64,000 bases of DNA from an uncultured Pelagibacteraceae bacterium (lineage in GTDB: Bacteria; Pseudomonadota; Alphaproteobacteria; Pelagibacterales; Pelagibacteraceae), in assembly GCA_902587145.1 (NCBI GenBank), contig CACIKD010000002.1, positions 1 to 64,000 of the forward strand. Reading direction: 5' to 3'. The translations under genes and the position numbers were made by a program. Below the pieces are notes generated by a model that was given only the letters and a program-made list of their open reading frames with translations, ran no database searches and was not told the DNA's origin. Positions 8,892-17,631 of the stretch are shown here, one piece after another. Positions within the stretch are counted from its first letter, which is position 1; every line of letters begins with the position of its first letter.

Positions 8892-9965
8892 ATGATAAAC
8901 AAATTTTTAAAGCTTACAATTACTTTATTTTTTGCATTTACACTTAATTTTTCTGCTAATGCAGATATTAAAGTTGTGGCCTCTATTAAACCTATACACT
9001 CATTAGCAAGTTATTTGATGGATGGAGTTGGTAAACCAGATTTAATCGTAGATGGCTATAATTCTCCACATGGATTTGCATTAAAACCATCGCACGCTAA
9101 AATGTTGCAAAATGCTGATTTAGTATTTTGGGTTGGTGAAGACTTAGAAAATTTTTTAGAGAAACCATTAAAATCAATAGCAAAAAAAGCTGAAAAAATT
9201 GAATTAATGGAAATCAAGGGTTTAAAAAAATTAGAATTCAGAGAAAGAAACATATTCGAAGGGCATGATGATCACGGACATGACGATCATAAAGAACATG
9301 GTCATAAAGAGGCTAAACATGACGATCACAAAGAACACGGTCAAAAAGAAGCTAAACATGACGATCATAAAGAACATGGTCATAAAGAGGCTAAACATGA
9401 CGATCACAAAGAACACGGTCATAAAGAGGATAAACACGATGATCATCATGAACATGCTCATGGTGAGCACGATCCACATATTTGGCTTGATCCAATGAAT
9501 GCAAAAGTAATTTTAAGTGAAATGGCGGAACATCTAATTGAAAATGATCAAGAAAATGCATCAAAGTATAAAGCTAATTTAAAAAAAGCACACAAAGAGT
9601 TAGATAAACTAACAAAAAAAGTTAAATCTGATTTAAATAAAGACTTTAAATCAATTGTTTTTCATGACGCCTATCAGTATTTCGAAAAAAGATTTGATGT
9701 TAATGTTTTAGGAGCTTTTACAGTAAATACAGATGTATTACCTGGTGCAGAACAATTATCTGAGATTAGAGAAGTAATTGAACATGAAAAAGTAAGTTGT
9801 GTATTTTCTGAACCTCAATTTAACCCTGATATAATCAAAGCAGTAGCAAAAGATACAAATATTAAGACTGGAATTATAGATCCTTTGGGAGCTACTCTAA
9901 ATCCAGGAAAAACTTTGTATTTTGATTTAATTAAGAATATGTCTTCCTCTTTTAAAGGCTGTTAG
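8892..9965 (+). CDS. znuA: Zinc ABC transporter substrate-binding protein with His-rich repeat loop
   Basis: ZnuA/TroA family: signal peptide, ADIKVVASIKPIHSLASYLMDGVG, His/Asp-rich loop, HDPHIWLDPMNAK. Confidence 0.92.
   Translation: MINKFLKLTITLFFAFTLNFSANADIKVVASIKPIHSLASYLMDGVGKPDLIVDGYNSPHGFALKPSHAKMLQNADLVFWVGEDLENFLEKPLKSIAKKAEKIELMEIKGLKKLEFRERNIFEGHDDHGHDDHKEHGHKEAKHDDHKEHGQKEAKHDDHKEHGHKEAKHDDHKEHGHKEDKHDDHHEHAHGEHDPHIWLDPMNAKVILSEMAEHLIENDQENASKYKANLKKAHKELDKLTKKVKSDLNKDFKSIVFHDAYQYFEKRFDVNVLGAFTVNTDVLPGAEQLSEIREVIEHEKVSCVFSEPQFNPDIIKAVAKDTNIKTGIIDPLGATLNPGKTLYFDLIKNMSSSFKGC
9278..9433 (+). repeat. 39-bp (13-codon) tandem repeat x4 coding for HDDHKEHGHKEAK
   Basis: Units 9278-9316, 9317-9355, 9356-9394, 9395-9433; units 1 and 3 are identical, 2 and 4 nearly so. 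Confidence 0.92.
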
Positions 9966-9969
9966 TTTT

Positions 9970-11412
9970 TTATCTATCTACAATTAAAGTGTCTTTTGAC
10001 CCACCACCTTGCGAGCTATTAACTATTGTGCTTCCTTTTTTAAGTGCAACTCTAGTTAGACCTCCCGTAGTAACCCAGGAAGTTTTACCAGATAAAATGA
10101 ACGGTCTTAAATCTAAATGTCTAGGTTGGATACCTTCATCAGAAATAGTTGGTGTTGTTGAAAGAATTTCTAAAGGTTGGGCAATATAATCATTCGGTTT
10201 AGATTTGATTTTATTTACCATGTCATCTCTTTCTTTTTTTGATGATTTTGGTCCTATTAGTATTCCATTTCCACCAGATCCATTAGTTGGTTTAACAACA
10301 AGTTTAGAAATATTATCTATTACATGTTCTCTGTGAATTTTTTTTCTACATAAAAAAGTTTGGACTTGTTTAATCTTAGGGTCCTCATCTAAATAATATT
10401 TTATCATCTGATCTACATAAGAGTAAATTGCTTTGTCATCTGCTATTCCTGTTCCAGGGGCATTTATAATACCCACATTTCCCTTTCTCCAACATTTAAA
10501 TAAACCTGGTACACCTAAAATTGAATGTTTATAAAATACTTTTGGATCTAAAAAATTATCATCAATTCTTCTGTAAATACAATCTACTTTTAACGGTCCT
10601 TTAACTGTTTTCATGTAAACTAAATCTTTTTCTACGAATAAATCTTTTCCTTCGACTAAAGCTATTCCCATTTGTTCTGCTAAAAATCTATGTTCAAAGT
10701 ATGCTGAGTTATATCTTCCAGGTGTTAAAACGCACATATGTGGATTTGTTGTCTTTCTAGGAACGCATTCGAGCATACAGTGATAAAGTTTATTAGGGTA
10801 TTGATGTACTGATGAAACTTTATATTTTGTAAATAATTCTGGAAAAACATCTCTCATTACCATTCTATTTTCCAACATATATGATACTCCAGAAGGTACT
10901 CTTAAATTGTCTTCAAGAACTAAAAATTCTCCGTCAATATTTCTAATTAAATCAATCCCTGATATATTTGACCATGCTTTATATTTTGGTGAGAAACCAT
11001 AACACTCTCGCAAATAGTATGGGGAATCGAAAACTAATTCCTCAGGTATAATATTGTCCTTAAATATTTTTCTATCGTTATAAACATCATCAATAAATAA
11101 ATTTAACGCTTTAACTCTTTGCAATAATCCTCTAGCAACTTTAGACCAGTCTTTCTTAAGAATTATTCTTGGAATAATATCAAGAGGCCACTGCTTTTCT
11201 TGTAATTTTTTACCTGAAGAATAAACTCTAAAATTAATTCCTCTTGAGTTAATCGTGCTTGCACAATTTTTCTCGATTTCGTTTAATTTTTTAATTCCGT
11301 GTCTCTCTAAAATATGAGAAATTATCAGAGCTTGCTTTCGGAGCTTATTTTCCGAGTTTAAGTACTCATCATAAGTGTTTTTTGAATTGTACTTTTTCCA
11401 CATATTAGCCAT
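9970..11412 (-). CDS. Circularly permuted ATP-grasp protein (DUF404/DUF407 type)
   Basis: VFDSPYYLRECYGFSPK..., VKPTNGSGGNGILIGPKSS..., matching the circularly permuted ATP-grasp family that neighbours Anbu genes. Confidence 0.8.
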   Translation of the reverse strand: MANMWKKYNSKNTYDEYLNSENKLRKQALIISHILERHGIKKLNEIEKNCASTINSRGINFRVYSSGKKLQEKQWPLDIIPRIILKKDWSKVARGLLQRVKALNLFIDDVYNDRKIFKDNIIPEELVFDSPYYLRECYGFSPKYKAWSNISGIDLIRNIDGEFLVLEDNLRVPSGVSYMLENRMVMRDVFPELFTKYKVSSVHQYPNKLYHCMLECVPRKTTNPHMCVLTPGRYNSAYFEHRFLAEQMGIALVEGKDLFVEKDLVYMKTVKGPLKVDCIYRRIDDNFLDPKVFYKHSILGVPGLFKCWRKGNVGIINAPGTGIADDKAIYSYVDQMIKYYLDEDPKIKQVQTFLCRKKIHREHVIDNISKLVVKPTNGSGGNGILIGPKSSKKERDDMVNKIKSKPNDYIAQPLEILSTTPTISDEGIQPRHLDLRPFILSGKTSWVTTGGLTRVALKKGSTIVNSSQGGGSKDTLIVDR

Positions 11413-11512
11413 AATATTCTAGTTATTTTCTCTACAATCAAATGCGAATTTTAGATGTTAGATATGATAATAAAGAATTGAAAAGTTAGTTAATTTTAAA
11501 TAAGTATTCAAC

Positions 11513-12238
11513 ATGACATATTGTGTAGGTATTAAAACGAAAGAAGGAATAGTTGTAGCCTCAGACTCAAGAACTAATGCTGGCTTGGACAATGTAAATA
11601 TTTATTCCAAAATGTTAACTTACGATGTTGGAGATAGAACAATAATAGTAGTGACATCAGGTAATTTAGCTACATCTCAAGCAGTTTTTAAAACAATAGA
11701 AAAAGATATAAAAAATAAAAATGGCGCTTTAAATTTAAATACTTGTAAAGACTTTGAGCAAATTGCTTCTTATATAGGAAAACTCAATGTGAAGCACTCA
11801 TCGCCCGATGGTGTTAACACCGATAGCTCAGTTTTGGGATCCACTTTCATAATCGGAGGTCAGATAAAAGGTCAATCGCTTGAACTGTATATGGTTTATC
11901 CGCAAGGTAATTATATAAGACCAGCTGACAGCAAACCATACCTTGTAATAGGTGAAGTTAAATATGGAAAACCTATTTTAGATAGAGTTATAACTCCTAA
12001 TGTTTCAATAGGTGATGCATCAAGATGTGCATTAATTTCTATGGACTCAACCCTAAAAAGTGACCTTACAGTTGGTCCTCCTATTGACATTGCTGTTTAC
12101 AAAAAGGATCAAAAGAAAATTTCTTACTTAAAGTGCCTAAACACTACTGATGAAGACTATGCAAAGGTTTGTAATCAGTGGTCAGATAAGGTTCTGCAAG
12201 TTTTTGATACCTTTCCAAAATTTGACTGGGAGAAATAA
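11513..12238 (+). CDS. Anbu-type (ancestral beta subunit) proteasome-like peptidase
   Basis: MTYCVGIKTKEGIVVASDSRTNAGLDNVNIYSKM, close to the known N-terminal Anbu signature (MTYCVG...ASDSRTNAGxDN). Confidence 0.85.
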   Translation: MTYCVGIKTKEGIVVASDSRTNAGLDNVNIYSKMLTYDVGDRTIIVVTSGNLATSQAVFKTIEKDIKNKNGALNLNTCKDFEQIASYIGKLNVKHSSPDGVNTDSSVLGSTFIIGGQIKGQSLELYMVYPQGNYIRPADSKPYLVIGEVKYGKPILDRVITPNVSIGDASRCALISMDSTLKSDLTVGPPIDIAVYKKDQKKISYLKCLNTTDEDYAKVCNQWSDKVLQVFDTFPKFDWEK

Positions 12239-12241
12239 GCA

Positions 12242-12421
12242 ATGAACCAAAAATATAATATTTCAGATATTTTAGACGCTGTTAACGAAATAAATAATTC
12301 CAAACCTTTTAAAAAAATTAAAGATCCCACTGTTCAGAAATCAAAAGAAATATTAAATAAGGATATACCTCCAAGCACTTTAAAATTGATTGAAGAAGCA
12401 GAAAAAAATATTAAAAATTAA
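12242..12421 (+). CDS. Small protein (59 aa) directly downstream of Anbu
   Basis: Unlisted ORF MNQKYNISDILDAVNEINNSKPFKKIKDPTVQKSKEILNKDIPPSTLKLIEEAEKNIKN*, starting 3 nt after the Anbu stop; overlaps the 3' end of gap by 4 bp. Confidence 0.6.
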   Translation: MNQKYNISDILDAVNEINNSKPFKKIKDPTVQKSKEILNKDIPPSTLKLIEEAEKNIKN

Positions 12422-13422
12422 ATCAGTCCTGCTATTTGAATTGCAGTATCACACATCCTATTTGAAAAACCCCATTCATTATCATACCAAGATAATACTC
12501 TGCTAAATTTTCCTTTTATAACTTGAGTTTGTGTTAAATCAAATATTGAACTGTGTGGGTTATGATTAAAGTCTTTAGAAACTAAAGGAGCTGAATTAGT
12601 TGCTAAAATCCCTTTTAAGGGTCCCTTAGCTGCTTTAATCATAGCATCATTAATACTTTCAGAACTTACTTCTTTATTCGGTACGAATGTAAGATCTATT
12701 AAAGATACATTGGGTGTTGGTACTCTTATGGCTGTTCCGTCAAGTTTTCCTTTTAAACTTGGTAATACTAAACTCATAGCTTTAGCTGCTCCAGTAGAAG
12801 TTGGTATCATGGCATCTCCGGACGCTCTTGCTCTTCTCAAGTCTTTATGAAGTGTATCTAAAAGTTTTTGATCTCCTGTGTAGCTATGAATAGTAGTCAT
12901 ATATCCATATTCAATACCAAAAGTATTTTCTAGAACCATAGCAACTGGTGCTAAACAGTTTGTAGTACAAGAGCCATTAGAAATTACATTATGTTCTTTC
13001 TTCAAATCTTTACTGTTTACTCCTTGAACAACAGTAAAGTCTACTTCCTTAGCAGGCGCAGAGATTATTACCTTTTTTGCGCCAGCCTCTATGTGTTTGC
13101 CAGCTGATTTTTTATCTAAAAAAAAGCCTGTACATTCTAAAACAACATCAGCTCCAATTTTTCCCCAAGGTAATTTGGACGGATCTCTTTCAGCAAAAAC
13201 TTTGATATTTTGATCTCCAATTTGAAAACCTTCTTTAGTTGTCTTTACTTCATGATTTAATGTGCCATGTGTACTATCAAATTTGATTAGGTGAGCGTTG
13301 GCTTCTATAGATCCAAGATCATTAATGCCTACTACTTGAATTTTACCTTTATAGTTTTCTAATAAAGCTCTTAAGATAAGCCGCCCTATTCTACCAAAAC
13401 CATTAATTCCTACTTTGACCAT
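12418..13422 (-). CDS. gap: Glyceraldehyde-3-phosphate dehydrogenase
   Basis: VKVGINGFGRIGRL, SNGSCTTNCLAP, SWYDNEWGFSNR. Confidence 0.97.
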   Translation of the reverse strand: MVKVGINGFGRIGRLILRALLENYKGKIQVVGINDLGSIEANAHLIKFDSTHGTLNHEVKTTKEGFQIGDQNIKVFAERDPSKLPWGKIGADVVLECTGFFLDKKSAGKHIEAGAKKVIISAPAKEVDFTVVQGVNSKDLKKEHNVISNGSCTTNCLAPVAMVLENTFGIEYGYMTTIHSYTGDQKLLDTLHKDLRRARASGDAMIPTSTGAAKAMSLVLPSLKGKLDGTAIRVPTPNVSLIDLTFVPNKEVSSESINDAMIKAAKGPLKGILATNSAPLVSKDFNHNPHSSIFDLTQTQVIKGKFSRVLSWYDNEWGFSNRMCDTAIQIAGLI

Positions 13423-13425
13423 TTG

Positions 13426-13779
13426 TTATACGTATTTAAATACAACAATAAAATAAGCAACACAAATAATTGATGCTATCCACAAGAGACTACCCACGAG
13501 ACCTAACCATGCTAAATGAATAAACGCACTTCCTAATAAAGAAACAAATAATCTATCACCTCTAGTTGTATCTAAACCTAAAATACCTTTTCTTGGAGAA
13601 CCTCCTGGTACTTTTTTTTCCCAAATAAGCATTACCGTTATACATAAAGCTATAAAAATGAAAAAAGCAGCCGTTTGCCATGTCCAAGCCATCCATGAAA
13701 ATAAATCAAAATCAAAAAAACCTTTTTCTTTTGCTTTTCCAACATCCCCCCAAGTAGCTGAGTATAATTTTGTAAACAT
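13426..13779 (-). CDS. glpU: Small membrane protein, DUF2160 / GlpU type
   Basis: 117 aa, several TMs (FDLFSWMAWTWQTAAFF...WEKKVPGGSPRKGILGLDTTRGDRLFVSLL), in the glycerol transporter operon. Confidence 0.7.
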   Translation of the reverse strand: MFTKLYSATWGDVGKAKEKGFFDFDLFSWMAWTWQTAAFFIFIALCITVMLIWEKKVPGGSPRKGILGLDTTRGDRLFVSLLGSAFIHLAWLGLVGSLLWIASIICVAYFIVVFKYV

Positions 13780-14579
13780 TAAACCCTTCCCATCGCAAAT
13801 CCTTTAGCGATGTAATCTTTAACGAAGTAAATTACAATAGCTCCTGGAATTATTGTTAAAGTTCCTGCTGCAGCTAATAAACCAAGTTCATATCCCGAAG
13901 TACTAGCCGTTCTTGTCATAGTGGCAGCTATTGGTTTAGCCTCTGTGGCTGTCAAAGTTTTAGCTAATAAAAGCTCAACCCAGGAGAACATGAAGCAGAA
14001 AAACATAGTAATACCTATTCCAGCTGCAATAGTTGGCACGAATATTTTAAAGAAAAATCTTCCAAAAGAATATCCATCTACATAAGCTGTTTCGTCTAAT
14101 TCTTTTGGAACTGCAGACATAAATCCCTCTAAAATCCAAACTGCTAAAGGAATATTAAATAAGCAATGCGATAAGGCAACAGCAATATGAGTATCAAATA
14201 AATTTACTGAAGAATAAAATTGAAAAAACGGTAAAGCAAAAACTGCTGGGGGAGCCATTCTGTTAGTTAATAGCCAGAAGAATAAATGTTTATCACCTAA
14301 AAACTTATACCTTGAAAATGCATAAGCTGCTGGTAAAGCAGCTGCTACTGAAATAACCGTATTAAATACTGTATATGTAATTGAATTTACGTAACCCATA
14401 TACCAAGTACTGTCTGTAAATATTTTTACATAATTTTCTAATGTAAATTTTTGCGGCCACAACGAGTAGGTATTTATAATCTCAGTAGTCGTCTTAAAAG
14501 ACATATTGATCAACCAATAAATCGGAAGCATTAAAAAAATTATATATAATGTAGGAACTAACCATTTATATTTTTTCAT
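13779..14579 (-). CDS. glpQ: Glycerol ABC transporter permease (GlpQ-like)
   Basis: MalG-like permease with an EAA loop (ELDETAYVDGYSFGRFFFKIFVP). Confidence 0.78.
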   Translation of the reverse strand: MKKYKWLVPTLYIIFLMLPIYWLINMSFKTTTEIINTYSLWPQKFTLENYVKIFTDSTWYMGYVNSITYTVFNTVISVAAALPAAYAFSRYKFLGDKHLFFWLLTNRMAPPAVFALPFFQFYSSVNLFDTHIAVALSHCLFNIPLAVWILEGFMSAVPKELDETAYVDGYSFGRFFFKIFVPTIAAGIGITMFFCFMFSWVELLLAKTLTATEAKPIAATMTRTASTSGYELGLLAAAGTLTIIPGAIVIYFVKDYIAKGFAMGRV

Positions 14580-15442
14580 GATTGCGCCTCATTTTTCATC
14601 ATTAAATTATAAAATACCCAACAGACTAAAAGAACTATAAAGAAATAAATCAAAGACATTGCTGCCGCTGGTCCTAAATCAAATTGACCTAATGCCATTT
14701 TAACTAAATCAATGGATAAAAATGCTGTAGTATTTCCTGGTCCTCCTCCTGTTAAAACAAATGGCTCGGTATAAATCATAAAGCTATCCATAAATCTTAA
14801 TAAGATGGCTAAAGTTAAAACTTTTTTCATTTTTGGTAATTCAATATATCTAAAAGTAGCCCACCTACTTGCTCCATCGATTTCTGCTGCTTGATAATAA
14901 GCTGGTTGAATTGAGTTAAGTCCTGCGTAAGATAAAAGAACCACTAATGATGTCCAATGCCAAACATCCATAAGAATAGTTGTAAACCAAGCATCACCAG
15001 GTTGTTGGGTAAAATTATAATCAAAACCAACTGAGTTTAATGTATAGCCAAGAAATCCAATATCTGGAAGCGCAAAAATATTCCACATTGCTCCAACAAC
15101 ATTCCAAGGTATAAGAAGTGGCATAGACATTAAAATTAAACAAACTGGTACTCCCCAACCTTTTTTTGGCATCGTCAAAGCAATTGCAATACCTAGAGGT
15201 ATTTGAATAAGAAGTATTATAAAAGTAAAAGCAAATTGCCTTCCTAATGAAGCATGAAATCTTTCGGATAACAGAATTTGTTTAAACCATCTTGTGCCTT
15301 CCCAAGCAAATACGTTATTCCCAAAAGTTTCTTGAAATGAATAATTTACTACTGTCATTAAAGGAATAGCTGCATTAAATGCAACAAGAACAAATACGGG
15401 AATTACAAAATACCAAGCTTTTTGATTAATAGTTTTATTCAT
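14576..15442 (-). CDS. glpP: Glycerol ABC transporter permease (GlpP-like)
   Basis: MalF-like permease (YYQAAEIDGASRWATFRYIELPKM). Confidence 0.78.
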   Translation of the reverse strand: MNKTINQKAWYFVIPVFVLVAFNAAIPLMTVVNYSFQETFGNNVFAWEGTRWFKQILLSERFHASLGRQFAFTFIILLIQIPLGIAIALTMPKKGWGVPVCLILMSMPLLIPWNVVGAMWNIFALPDIGFLGYTLNSVGFDYNFTQQPGDAWFTTILMDVWHWTSLVVLLSYAGLNSIQPAYYQAAEIDGASRWATFRYIELPKMKKVLTLAILLRFMDSFMIYTEPFVLTGGGPGNTTAFLSIDLVKMALGQFDLGPAAAMSLIYFFIVLLVCWVFYNLMMKNEAQS

Positions 15443-16506
15443 TATTCTATAATCCAGTTATCTCCATAAACATAAGTATATTTTTGATTGAAAGTTATAT
15501 GAGCGCTTCCACTTGGAATTTCAGTAGAGGCGTTGGATAATATTTTAATATTTCCCCCGTTACATTCTGTATCAACAATTTTATGTCTTCCAGTATTGCT
15601 TACTCTTTTAATTTTGACTGGAATCCCATCTTTTGAAAAATTAATAAATTCTGGTCTAATACCTATTTGAGTTTTGCTAAAATTTGATTTTTTTATAGTC
15701 TTATGACTTTGAATTTTTTGACCACTGAAATTTATTTCACCATTTTTAATTTCACAAGGGAGTATATTCATTCCAGGTGAGCCAATAAAATGTCCAACAA
15801 AAGTATGTTTGGGTTTCTCAAATAATTCAACAGGTGTCCCAGTTTGTACGATTTGACCTTCATGCATGACTACAACTTGATCTGCAAAAGTTAAAGCTTC
15901 TGTTTGATCATGTGTTACATAAATCATAGTACGATTAATCTTTTGGTGTAATTCTTTTAGTTTGGATCTTAAAACCCATTTTAAATGTGGATCTATTACA
16001 GTTAATGGTTCATCAAACATAATTACATTTACGTCTGATCTGACAAGTCCTCTACCTAAGGAAATTTTTTGCTTACCATCAGCTGTTAACCCTGATGCTC
16101 TGTTGTTTAGTGTAGTCGTTAACTCAAGCATCTCAGCTATTTCTTTAACTTTAGATGCAATCTGTGAGTCAGAAAGACCTCTATTTTTTAACGGAAAAGC
16201 TAAATTATCATATACAGACATGGTGTCGTAAATAACTGGAAACTGAAATATTTGAGCAATATCTCTTTCAACTGGATTTAGTAATGTCATATCCTTGTCA
16301 TCAAACAAGACATTGCCTTTTGTTGGTTTTAATAAGCCTGAAACAATATTTAACAAAGTTGTTTTTCCACATCCAGATGGACCTAAAAGTGCATATGCTC
16401 CACCGTCTTTCCAATCAATATTAACATCTCTTAAAGCCCAATCAGAGTTACTATTCTGTTGCTCTAAATAGCTGTGACTTAAGTCTTTTAAAGTAATTTT
16501 AGCCAT
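15442..16506 (-). CDS. glpT: Glycerol ABC transporter ATPase (GlpT-like)
   Basis: Walker A GPSGCGKTT, TOBE-like C-terminus; one of two adjacent ATPases, as in rhizobial glpST. Confidence 0.75.
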   Translation of the reverse strand: MAKITLKDLSHSYLEQQNSNSDWALRDVNIDWKDGGAYALLGPSGCGKTTLLNIVSGLLKPTKGNVLFDDKDMTLLNPVERDIAQIFQFPVIYDTMSVYDNLAFPLKNRGLSDSQIASKVKEIAEMLELTTTLNNRASGLTADGKQKISLGRGLVRSDVNVIMFDEPLTVIDPHLKWVLRSKLKELHQKINRTMIYVTHDQTEALTFADQVVVMHEGQIVQTGTPVELFEKPKHTFVGHFIGSPGMNILPCEIKNGEINFSGQKIQSHKTIKKSNFSKTQIGIRPEFINFSKDGIPVKIKRVSNTGRHKIVDTECNGGNIKILSNASTEIPSGSAHITFNQKYTYVYGDNWIIE

Positions 16507-17563
16507 TGTTCACCAATCTGTTATTTTGATCAAAATATAAAAACTCGTCTGTGTTCATGTATAGTTTAGTATCTTCTCCAACATTTTTTTGTTGGGTACC
16601 ATTAGACAATGAAACCCAGCTTAAATTTCCGTTTGTAAAGTGTATTAAGCTCTCTGACCCACTAAGTTCAGAAATTTGAACTTTACCGTTAATTTCAACT
16701 GAATTATTTCCCTCTTTATAAGTAGTAATATTATGCGGTCTTATACCTATTCTATAAGTACCATCTTTGATTTTTACTGATGATTTCCATTGAACATCAT
16801 TATCTGTAAATTTACAATTCTCTCCTTTTTTTGTGATTTCAGCTATATTCATTGGAGGATCACTAAAAACTTTAGCTGAAATTAAATTTTCAGGCTTATT
16901 ATAAACCTCTAGAGTTTTACCATACTGAATAACTTTGCCTTCTAATAATGTCGCAGTATTTCCACCTATCATTAATGCATCTGATGGCTCTGTTGTTGCA
17001 TAAACAACTATACAATCTCTATCTTCAAATAGTTTCGGTAATTCTTCTCTAAGTTCTTCTCTTAGTTTAAAATCTAAATTTGCCAAGGGCTCGTCTAATA
17101 AAATTAAATCTGAGTCCTTTACTAATGCCCTTGCTAAAGCAGTTCTTTGTTGTTGTCCGCCTGATAATTCATCAGGTTTTTTATTTAACATTGCTGATAA
17201 TTTTAAGAGCTCAGCCACCTTTCCTACTCTTTGTTTAATTTCGTCAGTTTTAACTCCCGTAATTACTAATGGGGAAGCAATATTTTCATAAACCGTATAA
17301 TTTGGATAATTAATAAATTGCTGATAAACCATAGAACAATTTCTTTTTTGTACTTTCATGCCTGTAACATTTTTTCCATCAAACCATATCTCACCTGAAG
17401 TTGGTTTATCTAACCCTGCCATTATTTGCATTAAAGTTGTCTTGCCAGCTAGTGTGGAACCGAGTAGTACATTTATTGTATTTTTCTCTAATTTAAGACT
17501 TGTAGGATGAATATGAGTATCTATTCCAACTTTTTTTTCTACATTTTTTAATTCTAGACTCAT
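16499..17563 (-). CDS. glpS: Glycerol ABC transporter ATPase (GlpS-like)
   Basis: LLGSTLAGKTTLMQ, LSGGQQQRTALARALV. Confidence 0.75.
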   Translation of the reverse strand: MSLELKNVEKKVGIDTHIHPTSLKLEKNTINVLLGSTLAGKTTLMQIMAGLDKPTSGEIWFDGKNVTGMKVQKRNCSMVYQQFINYPNYTVYENIASPLVITGVKTDEIKQRVGKVAELLKLSAMLNKKPDELSGGQQQRTALARALVKDSDLILLDEPLANLDFKLREELREELPKLFEDRDCIVVYATTEPSDALMIGGNTATLLEGKVIQYGKTLEVYNKPENLISAKVFSDPPMNIAEITKKGENCKFTDNDVQWKSSVKIKDGTYRIGIRPHNITTYKEGNNSVEINGKVQISELSGSESLIHFTNGNLSWVSLSNGTQQKNVGEDTKLYMNTDEFLYFDQNNRLVNNG

Positions 17564-17581
17564 AATTTAAAGTTTAGTTTT

Positions 17582-17611
17582 AAAAAAAGGGGGCAGCTAG
17601 TGCCCCCTTTT
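17582..17611 (-). terminator. Intra-operon hairpin/terminator after glpV
   Basis: Minus-strand RNA AAAAGGGGGCA-CTAGC-TGCCCCCUUUUUUU: 7-bp GC-rich stem (17589-17607) plus U7. Confidence 0.85.
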
Positions 17612-17631
17612 CAATTTAGATTAACCTCTTA

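Noticed and set aside
9278-9433. CRISPR-like array
   Set aside because: Contiguous in-frame coding repeat without spacers.
9231-9498. Overlapping ORFs in other frames across the ZnuA His-rich repeat (9231..9479 -, 9265..9498 +)
   Set aside because: Low-complexity shadow frames produced by the 39-bp tandem repeat; composition follows the repeat, not an independent gene.
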